Assembly (NCBI RefSeq): GCF_029109325.1
Contig: NZ_JAQKQJ010000018.1
Location: 248,001-312,000, forward strand
DNA length: 64,000 nucleotides
Reading direction: 5' to 3'
From: Nodosilinea sp. PGN35
Lineage (GTDB): Bacteria; Cyanobacteriota; Cyanobacteriia; Phormidesmidales; Phormidesmidaceae
Position numbers and translations under genes: made by a program. The notes under the pieces are model-generated. The model did not search any database. It worked only from the letters and a program-made list of their open reading frames with translations, and was not told the DNA's origin. Shown piece by piece: positions 24,721 to 33,402 of the stretch (its first letter is position 1; each line of letters begins with the position of its first letter).

Positions 24721-25776
24721 CTACGAGCTGGGGTTGACCGATACATCGTTCTGGGGCCGCAGCACTAACCAGTCGCCCTCGACCACCGCCACCCACTGAC
24801 CGGGGAAGGGATCGCTCTGGCTGCCCTGGGGAGCGCTCAGGAGGGCAACGAGTTTTTCGACATGCTCAAAGCGAACCTGGGCCACCATGATCTGCCGCAG
24901 CACCCGCCGCAGCACCCGCCGCTGCAGGGCCAGGGGAGCGAGGCTGAGAGGCGATCGCAAAATCTGCCACCCCTCTCCCCTATCTCCCCCATCCCCCCCA
25001 GCCACCACCACCCCATACAGATCCCCGGCCATCGCCTCTAGCAGCTCCACCTCCGCCGTCAGCAGCTCGGCTGTGTTGGCCAGAGTCGCATCTACCCCAG
25101 GGTTGAAGTGCTCTCGCAGGTAGGGCAACAGCTCCAGGCGAATGCGGTTGCGGGCGTAGCGGGTGTCTTGGTTGGTGCTGTCTTCCCAGAGGGGCAGGGC
25201 GAACTGGCGGCAAAAGTCGCCGGTCTGCTGGCGGGTGAGCCCCAGCAGGGGGCGCACTACGGCAATGGGGCTGTCTGGCGATAGGGGCCGCTGCCAGGCC
25301 AGGGCTTGTAGACCATCAAGGCCGCTGCCCCGCAGCAGATTGTAGAGCAGGGTTTCGGCGCGATCGCTGGCCGTATGCCCGGTCGCTACCTGGGTGCAGC
25401 CCGATTGCAGCGCCACCGCTTCAAAGACCTGGTACCGCCACTGCCGGGCGGCGGCTTCGGTGGGGCAGTGGGCAGCGGCAACCACAGTATCGCAGGGGAC
25501 TCGCCAGCGATCGCAGAGCCCCTCCACAAAGTCGGCGTTGGCCGCTGAGTCGTCGCGCCAGCGATGGTCGCAGTGCACCGCCCGCAGCCGCCAGCCCCAC
25601 TTGGGCCGCAGATCGACCAGCAGCTTGAGCAGACACACCGAATCTTGCCCACCCGAGACGGCCACCAGCACTGCGGCCTGGGCAGGCAGGAGCGATCGCG
25701 GCCCAGGTGAGCTGGGTGCCCCCCGCAGCAGCCGGTGCAGCTCAGCGTGGGTGCTACTCCAGGGAACTCCACCCAT
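24721..25776 (-). CDS. tilS: tRNA(Ile)-lysidine synthase
   Basis: TilS modifies C34 of the CAU-anticodon tRNA-Ile to lysidine using ATP and lysine, which allows AUA decoding. The 351-residue product has the PP-loop SGGQDS near residue 41, then VHCDHRWR and ATGHTASDRAETLLYNLLRGSGLDGLQA, and RPLLGLTRQQTGDFCRQF. This is the N-terminal catalytic type with a short C-terminal part, as usual in cyanobacteria. It is divergent from the TPR gene. Confidence 0.92.
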   Translation of the reverse strand: MGGVPWSSTHAELHRLLRGAPSSPGPRSLLPAQAAVLVAVSGGQDSVCLLKLLVDLRPKWGWRLRAVHCDHRWRDDSAANADFVEGLCDRWRVPCDTVVAAAHCPTEAAARQWRYQVFEAVALQSGCTQVATGHTASDRAETLLYNLLRGSGLDGLQALAWQRPLSPDSPIAVVRPLLGLTRQQTGDFCRQFALPLWEDSTNQDTRYARNRIRLELLPYLREHFNPGVDATLANTAELLTAEVELLEAMAGDLYGVVVAGGDGGDRGEGWQILRSPLSLAPLALQRRVLRRVLRQIMVAQVRFEHVEKLVALLSAPQGSQSDPFPGQWVAVVEGDWLVLRPQNDVSVNPSS

Positions 25777-25966
25777 CGTCGCCCAGACCCATAATTATCA
25801 AGTTAGCCGTATGGCATAAACACGCTACCCTCAGGGTATCTCACCCGGCCCATGCCCTCGGCGCAGCGCCGCCGAACCGACAAAACAATCTGTGGCAAAC
25901 TTTAGACTGACCTCGCCTGCCGCTGCGATCGCGTTCGGCTCCGCTACAAAACTCAACCATTGACCC

Positions 25967-27820
25967 ATGGCCCAGCCCTACCAAGCGCTCATTGATGAGA
26001 TTGTTGCTGCCACCCTCAAGGGCAAAATTCAGTCGAAGCAGCAGGTCTACCGCATGCTGCAAGCGGGCATCGAACCCGGCGGTGGCGAACTGTTTGAGCG
26101 CGCCCTGGCCAGCACCCTGGCCGCCCTAGAACCCCACCTCTCCCCCGGTGACGACGAACTCAAGCACGCCAAAGCCGTGCGCCAGCACCGTGCCCTCCGC
26201 ACCATCCAGGGCGAGTGGGAGCGCTGGCAGGCCGACAACCAGGCTACGGCGGTGCTGACGGGGGTAGAAGCTGAAATCATTGGCGCACCGCCAGAGCAAC
26301 GTCTGTTTGAGCTAGTGTCGGCCCTCGACCCTAACCGCGACCAACCACTCGCTAGAGAACAACTGGCGCAGCTGGCCCAGGCCCTCCGGCAGGCCCCCGA
26401 ACCGGCCAATGCGGAGCCAGCCACCGAGGCGGCCCCCGCCCTGGCTACCCTGGCCGACGGGCTAGACCAGGGCTTGGCCACCTGGCGGCAGCTCGAAGGC
26501 GACGTGGTGGGGTGGATCTACGCCCAGGGCCAACAGCTGGGCTTTAGCGGGCCTGGCGATCGCACCGGCCCCTGGCAGCACTGGGGCAAAACCGTCACCC
26601 ACCCCGCCCTCAAGCGCTTATTTGACGACCTCGCTCTGCACCAAACCGTCACCGCCGCTGGGGTTGCCGCCCCCCTGCCCGTAGCTGACTGGATCGCCTG
26701 GGGGGTGGTCTTGCAGCGGCTCCAGCTGGCCCTGGTGAACTGGTTCGATCGCCAGCCCTACGATCCCCAGGCGGGCAAGCGCCTGTCCATCGCCACCTTT
26801 CTCACCTTTGCCGTAGTCTGGGGGCAGCTCTCTAATCGCCTGGGGCAGCAGGGCCAGCGCACCCTGGCGATGGGGTCGTTTCAGCTGGCGCTCCAGGGGC
26901 TGCGGCAGTTTGCCAACCAGAGCTACTTTCCCCTCTACGGCGGCCTGTTCACCGCACTGTCGGGAGAACCCCTGCGCGCCCTGCTCGACTACCTCGATCA
27001 GCCCCTCCAGGAGGTGGCCAATACCGCCGTCAAGGCCCGCATTCTCACCCTGTTGGGCTATTCCCAGCGGGCGCTGGGCAACTACCGGCAGGCCCAGCGG
27101 TTTCATCAGCAGGCCCTGGAGGTGGCCCGCGAAGCCAGAGACGTGCCCTGCGAAATTGCCAGCCTCAACCACCTCAGCCGCACCTGCGTCGCCCAGCAGG
27201 ACTTTGAAACCGCCCAGGGCCACAGCCAGCGAGCGCTAATTTTGGCCCGCCAGAGCGGCGATCGCATTGGTCAGGCCAACGCCCTGGCCAACCTCGGCTA
27301 CAGCCAGGTGGCCCAGGGCCAGTCGCAGCTGCTCGAAGCCGAACAGTACGAAACCGTGCTCAGCTACCTCGAACAGGGGCTAGCCCTCTCAGAACAGGTG
27401 GGCGATCGCCCCAGCCAAGCCCTCTGCGCCAACAGCCTCGGCATCGCTCAGCTCAAGCTCGGCCAGTACAGAGACGCGATCGCCTCCCTCCAGCAGGGCT
27501 TGCAAGTAGCCCAGGCGATCGGCGATCGCTTCTTGATGGCCTCCAACTTCGCCCACCTGGCTGCCGCTTACCAGGGCGACGGCAACCTCGAACAGGCCGT
27601 GCTCACCGGCTGCCTGGGCATGTACCTGCTGCACCAGATCGACTCCCCCGAATGGCGACAGCCCGCCGCCCTGCTCAGCATCCTCTACGGCCAGCTCGGC
27701 CCCGACACCTTCGAGGGCATCCTCGCCGACCACCGCCGCCAGTTCCTCGCCGTCATCGGCGTCGACGGCTACGACTTCTTGCAGCCGCTGCTGGCGCGGT
27801 ATCGGGAGTCGCTGGAGTAG
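25967..27820 (+). CDS. TPR-repeat protein
   Basis: The 617-residue protein starts MAQPYQALIDEIVAATLKGK. An N-terminal helical region of about 300 residues precedes at least five tetratricopeptide repeats (for example YSQRALGNYRQAQRFHQQAL, YSQVAQGQSQLLEAEQYE, LKLGQYRDAIASLQQGLQVA). TPR arrays mediate protein-protein contacts; no enzymatic domain is seen. The ATG at 25967 begins a continuous frame with the family-like start. Its partner is unknown. A G-rich low-complexity run follows the stop. Confidence 0.8.
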   Translation: MAQPYQALIDEIVAATLKGKIQSKQQVYRMLQAGIEPGGGELFERALASTLAALEPHLSPGDDELKHAKAVRQHRALRTIQGEWERWQADNQATAVLTGVEAEIIGAPPEQRLFELVSALDPNRDQPLAREQLAQLAQALRQAPEPANAEPATEAAPALATLADGLDQGLATWRQLEGDVVGWIYAQGQQLGFSGPGDRTGPWQHWGKTVTHPALKRLFDDLALHQTVTAAGVAAPLPVADWIAWGVVLQRLQLALVNWFDRQPYDPQAGKRLSIATFLTFAVVWGQLSNRLGQQGQRTLAMGSFQLALQGLRQFANQSYFPLYGGLFTALSGEPLRALLDYLDQPLQEVANTAVKARILTLLGYSQRALGNYRQAQRFHQQALEVAREARDVPCEIASLNHLSRTCVAQQDFETAQGHSQRALILARQSGDRIGQANALANLGYSQVAQGQSQLLEAEQYETVLSYLEQGLALSEQVGDRPSQALCANSLGIAQLKLGQYRDAIASLQQGLQVAQAIGDRFLMASNFAHLAAAYQGDGNLEQAVLTGCLGMYLLHQIDSPEWRQPAALLSILYGQLGPDTFEGILADHRRQFLAVIGVDGYDFLQPLLARYRESLE

Positions 27821-27826
27821 GGGAGT

Positions 27827-27889
27827 GGGTGAGGGGTGAGGGATGAGGGGTGAGGGATGAAGGGTGAGGGATGAGGGATGAGGGGTTGG
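27827..27889. repeat. GAGGGGTGAGGGAT low-complexity repeat
   Basis: Irregular tandem copies of GGGATGAGGGGTGA-like units fill about 60 bases directly after the TPR gene stop. It is a slippage-prone tract without coding value. Confidence 0.85.
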
Positions 27890-27906
27890 GTGTTGCCTAC
27901 AGGCCC

Positions 27907-28016
27907 GTTTGCAGAACAGGGGTTTAAACCGATGATCGATTAATCCTTTCCGTTGGGTGCAGGGCGGCGGAACGGCCCTGCTCGACGGGGTCTGGGGGCA
28001 ATCGAAACGCCCCCAG
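27907..28016. repeat. Paired-hairpin element, copy 1
   Basis: A conserved leader (TTTGCAGAAC..., GGTTTAAACCGATGATC, TCCTTTCCGT) is followed by two hairpins. Hairpin 1 is GCAGGGC (27959-27965) with GCCCTGC (27975-27981). Hairpin 2 is CTGGGGGC (27992-27999) with GCCCCCAG (28009-28016). The second copy at 29646-29776 keeps the stems through compensatory changes. Orientation and transcription are unknown. Confidence 0.78.
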
Positions 28017-28117
28017 CGGTGGGTTTAGCTTCAGACCGGTCACCTTCGTCCACAACGGTGACTTGAGCCAAAATCCAACGCGCGATTGCTTGCTGTGCCT
28101 ATCTAAAGGGGTTTGGT

Positions 28118-28178
28118 GGGCGAACCACCGTTCGCCCCTACGGTGGGATGGTGCATCGCTGCGCGGATGCACCCTACG
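28118..28178. repeat. GGGCGAAC and GGTGCAT hairpins
   Basis: GGGCGAAC (28118-28125) pairs with GTTCGCCC (28130-28137). Immediately after, GGTGCAT (28150-28156) pairs with ATGCACC (28167-28173). The first has a covarying relative at 29846-29864 and the second is one of four dispersed copies. It overlaps the 3' end of the gene at 28174-28497. Confidence 0.75.
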
Positions 28179-28497
28179 GTTGATCGCCGTCGTATTCATC
28201 GGCGGCGATCCAGGTGCTGGCGGGGCGCAGGGCATCGGGAATCGCCACATCGTCGGTAAACTCCAGCACCGTCTCCCGGTAGCCCAAATACCCCGACTCC
28301 AAAAACGACACCAGCATGCGCCCCAGGGCGGGCCACACCACATCGGCAAACTCCCAGTCGTGGTTAAACCCGGCCCGGTCGGCGATCGACCGCAGCGCCC
28401 AAAAATAGCTGTTGCGCACCACCGACCCCGACTTTTTGTAGGCGGGCACATCGTCTTGGTGCAGGTAGAGAATGCTGTGGTCAATGTGGGCACGCAT
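28174..28497 (-). CDS. Conserved cyanobacterial hypothetical protein
   Basis: The 107-residue product begins MRAHIDHSILYLHQDDVPAY and has SVVRNSYFWALRSIADRAGF and ALGRMLVSFLESGYLGYRET. It shows no membrane segment or known motif. Its codon use matches the host. A longer overlapping frame (27924-28493) is less convincing because it runs through the repeat cluster. Function is unknown. Confidence 0.6.
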   Translation of the reverse strand: MRAHIDHSILYLHQDDVPAYKKSGSVVRNSYFWALRSIADRAGFNHDWEFADVVWPALGRMLVSFLESGYLGYRETVLEFTDDVAIPDALRPASTWIAADEYDGDQP

Positions 28498-28700
28498 GGG
28501 CGATTTTGGATTTTAGATTTTGGACTGGTTCAAACCCCTGGGGCTTATGCTTCGCCAACCCACACGCAGGCAACTGGATGACCTGGGGTAGTTGGGTGCT
28601 AGGGTAAGACTATTCACATTATGTTACAGATGGTTTAGAGCCGGGCCAGCTGCCTGACCTCGATCGCTGTAACGCCTACGGTTGGAGCTTACCAGTCGCC

Positions 28701-29552
28701 ATGCCTGCTGCGGTTTGCCTGCGAAACGTCCACAAAGTCTATAACGGGGTCGATGTTGTTAACGACCTCTCGCTCACGATCTCTAACGGAGAAGTGTTTG
28801 GTCTGCTCGGCCCCAACGGTGCGGGCAAATCGACGACTATTCGAATGGCCACCACCCTCACCCGACCCAGTGACGGCCATGTCGTAGTAGCGGGCTTCGA
28901 CGTCGTCCGCCAGCAGCTCGATGTCCGCCGCCAGATTGGCGTGGTGCTTCAGCAGACCAGCGTCGATGGCGACATGACCGTGTGGGAAAACATGGAGTTC
29001 CACGGGCGCATGCACCACATTCCCAACCCCCATCGCCGCACCACCATCGATACCTGGCTGGAGTATGTCGAACTGGCCGATCGCCGCGACGACAAAGTCA
29101 AAACCCTCTCAGGCGGCATGAAGCGGCGGCTGCAAATCGCCCGCGCCCTGCTGCACAACCCCAAAATCCTCTTTCTCGACGAGCCCACCGTCGGCCTCGA
29201 CCCCCAGACCCGCCGCCGCCTGTGGGAGATCATTCGCGGCCTCAACCAGCAGGGCATGACCATGCTGCTCACCACCCACTACATGGAAGAAGTCGAGTAC
29301 CTGTGCGATCGCATCGGCATTCTCGACCAGGGCAAGCTGATCGAGCTGGGCACCCTGGCGCAGTTTCGCCACCGCCACGGCCAGGGCATTTTGATGACCC
29401 AGCGTGGCGATCGCTGGGACTACCAGTTTTTCCCCACCCTGGAGGCCGCCAACGCCCACCTCGACCAACAGCCCGATAAAACCGGCAAAATGACCCGCCC
29501 CTCCAACCTGGAGGATATTTTCGTCGAGCTAACCGGCCGCAACTTAGATTAA
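28701..29552 (+). CDS. ABC transporter ATPase, daunorubicin-resistance (DrrA/CcmA) type
   Basis: This 283-residue ATPase of an ABC-2-type exporter has Walker A GPNGAGKST, signature LSGGMKRRLQIARALL, Walker B ILFLDEPTVGLDP and the switch in LTTHYMEEVEYLCDRI, followed by the GTLAQFR dimer region and a C-terminal domain ending EDIFVELTGRNLD. No ABC-2 permease gene is adjacent on either side, so its partner must be encoded elsewhere. It lies between the two hairpin clusters. Confidence 0.88.
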   Translation: MPAAVCLRNVHKVYNGVDVVNDLSLTISNGEVFGLLGPNGAGKSTTIRMATTLTRPSDGHVVVAGFDVVRQQLDVRRQIGVVLQQTSVDGDMTVWENMEFHGRMHHIPNPHRRTTIDTWLEYVELADRRDDKVKTLSGGMKRRLQIARALLHNPKILFLDEPTVGLDPQTRRRLWEIIRGLNQQGMTMLLTTHYMEEVEYLCDRIGILDQGKLIELGTLAQFRHRHGQGILMTQRGDRWDYQFFPTLEAANAHLDQQPDKTGKMTRPSNLEDIFVELTGRNLD

Positions 29553-29582
29553 TTGCGACTCCTGAAATCAGCCTTTAGGAAT

Positions 29583-29611
29583 GGTGCATCGCTGCGCGGA
29601 TGCACCCTACG
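29583..29611. repeat. GGTGCAT...ATGCACC dispersed hairpin
   Basis: GGTGCAT (29583-29589) and ATGCACC (29600-29606) enclose CGCTGCGCGG and are followed by CTACG. It is identical in core and spacing to the copies at 11861 and 28150. Confidence 0.8.
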
Positions 29612-29645
29612 GGTGGCCCCACCAAATCAAGTCAACCAACAGACC

Positions 29646-29776
29646 AATTTGCAGAACGTAGGTTTAAACCGATGATCAGCCAGTCCTTTCCGTGAGTCCA
29701 GGGCGGCGGAACGCCCCTGGTCGTAGGCCGCAGGACGCGCGGAGCCGGGGGTCTGGGGCCAGCGAAATGGCCCCAG
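29646..29776. repeat. Paired-hairpin element, copy 2
   Basis: This copy shares the leader blocks TTTGCAGAAC, GGTTTAAACCGATGATC and TCCTTTCCGT with copy 1. Hairpin 1 is CCAGGG (29698-29703) with CCCTGG (29715-29720). Hairpin 2 is CTGGGGCC (29753-29760) with GGCCCCAG (29769-29776). A longer joining segment (about 32 bases) separates the two stems here than in copy 1. Confidence 0.78.
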
Positions 29777-29845
29777 TAGCAGATCTGGCGTTTGCCCCAG
29801 GTTGTGCGCCGCGCTAAGCCTGGCCCAATCAGCCCCAGTTCGTTA

Positions 29846-29864
29846 GGGCAAACGCCGTTTGCCC
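29846..29864. repeat. GGGCAAAC hairpin
   Basis: GGGCAAAC (29846-29853) pairs with GTTTGCCC (29857-29864), followed by CTAC. It differs from the hairpin at 28118-28137 by one compensated base pair (G:C to A:T). Confidence 0.75.
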
Positions 29865-29951
29865 CTACAGGGACGTTTTCCCAATCCCCAAAATCAACCG
29901 TTTCCGGCGATCGGCGCTAGGCTGGGGAATGGTCTACGTCAGCAAGGATCT

Positions 29952-30545
29952 ATGTCTACTCTGGCCACCACCATCGAAGCGATTCTATACCTGAAAGGGC
30001 AGCCCCTCGACATCGGCAAGCTGGCCGAACTGGCCCGCTGCGATCGCGAAGACGTAGAAGAAGGGCTGATCGAGCTGATGAACGACTACGCCCACCGCGA
30101 CGGCGCGATGGAAATTGTCGAAACCGTCGATGGCTACTGCCTCCAGCTCAAAGAGCGCTATCGGTTTCTGGTAGATCTACTCATTCCCATCGATCTGGGG
30201 GTCGGTGCCCTGCGCACCCTGGCCGCGATCGCCCTCAAAGGCCCGATCAGCCAGACCGACCTGGTTGACCTGCGCGGCTCCGGCGTCTACCAGCACGTGC
30301 CCGAGCTGGTGGCCCAGGGCTTTGTGCGCAAGCGTCGCCAGGCCGAGGGGCGATCGTCGCTGGTGCAGGTGACCGACAAGTTCTACCAGCATTTCGAAAT
30401 CGATCAGCTGCCCCAGCTGCGACCCAAGGGTTCACCTGCCGCCCCAGTCTCCCCAGCCGATGCTGAGGCGGCACCCGAGTTCGAGCCCGAGCCCGAGCCC
30501 GAGCCCGAGGTAGAGTTAGAGTTAGAGGCTGAAGCAGCCTCCTAA
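29952..30545 (+). CDS. scpB: Segregation and condensation protein ScpB
   Basis: ScpB is the winged-helix kleisin-associated subunit of the SMC-ScpAB condensin complex, needed for chromosome compaction. From ATG 29952 (AAGGA upstream) it has 197 residues: STLATTIEAILYLKGQPLDI, then the RTLAAIALKGPISQTDLVDLRG winged helix and LVAQGFVRKRRQAEGRSSLVQVT. An acidic tail of alternating Glu and Pro (FEPEPEPEPEVELELEAEA) is an odd addition. No scpA is adjacent. Confidence 0.9.
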   Translation: MSTLATTIEAILYLKGQPLDIGKLAELARCDREDVEEGLIELMNDYAHRDGAMEIVETVDGYCLQLKERYRFLVDLLIPIDLGVGALRTLAAIALKGPISQTDLVDLRGSGVYQHVPELVAQGFVRKRRQAEGRSSLVQVTDKFYQHFEIDQLPQLRPKGSPAAPVSPADAEAAPEFEPEPEPEPEVELELEAEAAS

Positions 30546-30812
30546 CCCCGAGGCCGCTGCGCGAAGTCAAAGCATTGTAAAGCCAAAAAATGGCCGCGAT
30601 CGCCCTAAATCACCTTCTACCCTGGGTTTGGGACTGTTGCCCTAGGCCATGACCCCAGAGTTAGCGCAATATTACATGATTCGTTACGCTATCATCGGGA
30701 ATATTAGTAGGTATGGGCAGGTCAGGGGTTACCTTGGCTTTATTGGATCCAATTACCCCATTATTCGGTACCCGCCGTCGCCTACGTTGTGACCAGAGGT
30801 CTCTAACATTCC

Positions 30813-31181
30813 ATGGTATTTAACCCTGAAGACGCTGAATTTATCAGCATGTCCGCCAATGGTGACCACCCCAATGAGCTGCTTAAATATCTCCAGCACC
30901 AGTCGCCGGAGGTGCTGACTCGGGTGGCCCAGGCGGTCAGCGGTGAAATTAAGCAGATTATTGCCCACAACGTGCAGGGATTGGTCGGTGTGCTGCCGGG
31001 AGACGGCTTTAACGTCCAAGTCACCACCGATCGCGAAAACCTGGCCGGGCTGCTGGCCTCCGCTATGATGACCGGCTACTTTCTGCGCCAGATGGAGCAG
31101 CGCATGGAACTAGAACACACCGTATCTGGCTCCCTCTTTAGCGCTGACTTTGACGCCGACGATCTCGACTTCGACGATTAG
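30813..31181 (+). CDS. DUF760 family protein
   Basis: The 122-residue product carries the DUF760 pattern (NELLKYLQHQSPEVLTRVA, SGEIKQIIAHNVQGLVGVLP, FNVQVTTDRENLAGLLASAMMTGYFLRQMEQRMELE) and an acidic tail (DFDADDLDFDD). DUF760 is conserved in cyanobacteria and plastids, where plant members are reported as interaction or degradation-related proteins. Function here is unknown. The gap 30546-30812 may hold its promoter; no other gene is seen in it. Confidence 0.85.
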   Translation: MVFNPEDAEFISMSANGDHPNELLKYLQHQSPEVLTRVAQAVSGEIKQIIAHNVQGLVGVLPGDGFNVQVTTDRENLAGLLASAMMTGYFLRQMEQRMELEHTVSGSLFSADFDADDLDFDD

Positions 31182-31267
31182 CACCCCCTCCTTCTCAATG
31201 ACATTTTTCAGGGGCTCTTGGCTCCTGTGGCTGGAGTCGCAGGGTCGCCTTTCCTGACGGTGGCCCC

Positions 31268-32119
31268 TCAGCCCTGACCCCAGTCGTGGGCAACACCACT
31301 GCTCGGCAGCAAATGCTGTTGAATCGCCCTGGCCAAATTTTCTGGGGTGCCAATATCCAGGTAGCTGCCCTGGGGAAAGGCTTCTGCTTCTACCCGCAAA
31401 CCCGACTTCAGCGCCGCCTGCATGACATCGCCAATGGGAATTTCGCTGTAGGGTGGCAGCGCAGTCAGGTGCTGGGGAATGCGGGTGCCAATCAGGGCCT
31501 GGGTGCGATCGCGCACAAATTCATGCAAAAAGTCTGAGAACGTAGGCCGCCAGGCGGCGATCGCCCACATGTAGGGCAGGTGGGTCAGGTTTGACTTCTC
31601 GTAGATGCCCCGCACCACACCGCCCTCGTCAAAATCCACCAGCCCCACCTGCTGGGGCTGATCGGTGGGAAACAGTCCCAGTACCACATCGGCTGTGCCG
31701 CCGTGGAGGCGATCGAGCAGCACCTGGTAGGCATTCTCTGGCTCAAACAGCAGATCGGGGAACCCCATCACCACCGTCGCCCCCCGCAGGAAGGGGTAGG
31801 CCTGGTTGAGGCTAAAGGCTACTCCAAAGGGCACATGCACCGTCAGGTATGCCAGGTGCAGCCCCACGTCGGCCCCGTCCCCCAGGAAATTGGGGATATC
31901 CCACTTGCCGGGCCGCAAAATGAAGAACGCCTGTTCCACCCCCGCCCGCTGCATTTTCTCCAGCAAATAGTGGCACACCACCTTGGGGCGCAGCCCTGCC
32001 CTACCCGCTACCATGCGAGAACCTACCGGAAATAGTTCTTTGCTCATGGGCAATGGCGAAATGCGCGTGCCCTGCCCTGCGGCGGGAATTAAACCAACAA
32101 TCGGTAGCGGTGCAGCCAT
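31268..32119 (-). CDS. Sugar-phosphate nucleotidyltransferase
   Basis: This 283-residue enzyme has the NTP_transferase fold. The nucleotide-binding signature is LIPAAGQGTRISPLPMSKEL, with the catalytic Lys in the SKEL region, and MGFPDLLFEP and GSYLDIGTPENL mark the product site. Related enzymes make dTDP-glucose, UDP-glucose or GDP-mannose. The sugar cannot be assigned. It is divergent from the DUF1400 gene. Confidence 0.83.
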   Translation of the reverse strand: MAAPLPIVGLIPAAGQGTRISPLPMSKELFPVGSRMVAGRAGLRPKVVCHYLLEKMQRAGVEQAFFILRPGKWDIPNFLGDGADVGLHLAYLTVHVPFGVAFSLNQAYPFLRGATVVMGFPDLLFEPENAYQVLLDRLHGGTADVVLGLFPTDQPQQVGLVDFDEGGVVRGIYEKSNLTHLPYMWAIAAWRPTFSDFLHEFVRDRTQALIGTRIPQHLTALPPYSEIPIGDVMQAALKSGLRVEAEAFPQGSYLDIGTPENLARAIQQHLLPSSGVAHDWGQG

Positions 32120-32188
32120 AGAACAAGGGAACTTTGCAGGCGAGACAGTCGTCTTTGATTATCTGGTAGTGGGAGTGGATAACGCACT

Positions 32189-32791
32189 ATGCACCAATTT
32201 TGGCAGGCTTTAGATCGGCTACCGTCCACCGCCGGGCTCCTCAGCCAGCGGCTAGGCCGCAGTGCCACCACCCTGACCCTAGTTGCAGCTTCCCTGGCGG
32301 GGGTGGCCCTGGCAGCACCCCAGGCCCGTGCCGTTGAAGATATTCAAATCACCTACGGGGCTCTAGAAGCGCCGCCGATTTCGGTGAGCGATCTAGAATC
32401 CTTTGCGACTACGGGTGTTCCTAGCCGCGACCTACAGCTGCTGCTCAACGTGCTTCGCATTGACGAAGAGCAGGCCCGTCAGGCGCTCACTCAAAACGTC
32501 TTGGTCGATGTAGACAGCCTGCGGGAAATGTCAGACTCCTTCGCCGGACAGTTTCTCTGGCGGCTGCTGGCTACCACGGTCACCTTTTCTGACAACAACA
32601 GCCCCGGTTGGGCGCTGCTGCGTAGCGCGGTGTTAGATACCGCCGCCACGGGCCAGCTCACGCTGCTCGATGTCCTCCGCACCATTGAGGCCACAACGCT
32701 GCGGGTCGATGGGCGGCGGGTGATGCAAATTGCCTCCCAAATCGATTTTGAGCGCTTTGGCGATCTGGCATCCATCCTGCTGGGTAAGTAG
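32189..32791 (+). CDS. DUF1400 domain protein, exported
   Basis: The 200-residue protein has a signal sequence (TTLTLVAASLAGVALAAPQARA) and a DUF1400 domain (IQITYGALEAPPISVSDLESFATTG, then repeated helices such as LLLNVLRIDEEQARQALTQNV and SLREMSDSFAGQFLWRLLA). DUF1400 often precedes an alpha/beta hydrolase domain in cyanobacteria, but here only the DUF1400 part exists. It probably acts in the periplasm. Confidence 0.8.
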   Translation: MHQFWQALDRLPSTAGLLSQRLGRSATTLTLVAASLAGVALAAPQARAVEDIQITYGALEAPPISVSDLESFATTGVPSRDLQLLLNVLRIDEEQARQALTQNVLVDVDSLREMSDSFAGQFLWRLLATTVTFSDNNSPGWALLRSAVLDTAATGQLTLLDVLRTIEATTLRVDGRRVMQIASQIDFERFGDLASILLGK

Positions 32792-32865
32792 CGCTTGTCT
32801 CCTCTCAATCGCGTGTTCTGAAAAGAACAGCCTAAAATGGTGGCAATGCCGACGGCCCTAGCCCC

Positions 32866-33368
32866 ATGTCTACACCTAAAATCGACTCAACTCCTACGGC
32901 TGAGACTGTTGGCAATCTTCACGCCGCAGACTTCTACGCTTGGACTCAGGCCCAGGCCGGGTTGCTGCGCCGTCGAGCCTGGGGTCAACTTGACCTGCCC
33001 AACTTAATTGAGGAATCGAATCCCTGGGCAAGCAGCAGTGCCAAGCGCTTCGCAACCGACTCAGCGTATTGGTTGGGCACTTACTAAAATGGCAGTATCA
33101 ACCCCAGGGGCGTAGCCGCAGCTGGCTAGCTACCCTACGCGTTCAGCGGCTAGATATTGCTGACTTGCTCGACGACAACCCCAGCCTCAAACCGTATTTG
33201 GCTGAAGCCCTAGGTAAAGCCCATCGCAAGGGGATCGAACTCGCCTCTGGTGAAACCGATCTGCCCAGCAGCACTTTCCCCTCCCGGTGCCCCTACAGCC
33301 TGACTGAAATACTGGATGCTCAGTTCTTTCCCGGTGAACCCAGCGATTTAATCGCCGAGGACGACTAG
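32866..33368 (+). pseudogene. DUF29 family protein, frameshifted
   Basis: The N-terminal part reads DFYAWTQAQAGLLRRRAWGQ and LDLPNLIEE, then goes out of frame and stops at 33087. One base over, the normal DUF29 core continues (ESLGKQQCQALRNRLSVLVG, HLLKWQYQP, then LPSSTFPSRCPYSLTEIL) to 33368. The interval is 503 bases, one short of a multiple of three. One A missing in the GAGGAA run at about 33013-33016 explains it, because GAG GAA ATC GAA restores LIEEIESL. Either a recent pseudogene or a sequencing slip. Confidence 0.85.
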
Positions 33369-33373
33369 ACCTA

Positions 33374-33402
33374 GCGCTAGGAGAACCCAGTTCTCCTAGC
33401 GC
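33374..33402. terminator. 13-bp hairpin after the DUF29 remnant
   Basis: GCGCTAGGAGAAC (33374-33386), loop CCA and GTTCTCCTAGCGC (33390-33402) form a perfect stem. It starts six bases after the DUF29 stop. No T-run follows, so it may be a REP-like element instead of an intrinsic terminator. The 3-base loop and GAGAACCC centre resemble the hairpins of the chlN cassette. The rest of the gap to 34035 contains no gene I trust. Confidence 0.55.

Noticed and set aside
27924..28493. 189-residue open frame on the minus strand
   Set aside because: It runs through the hairpin cluster and overlaps the better 107-residue frame at 28174-28497 in another phase.
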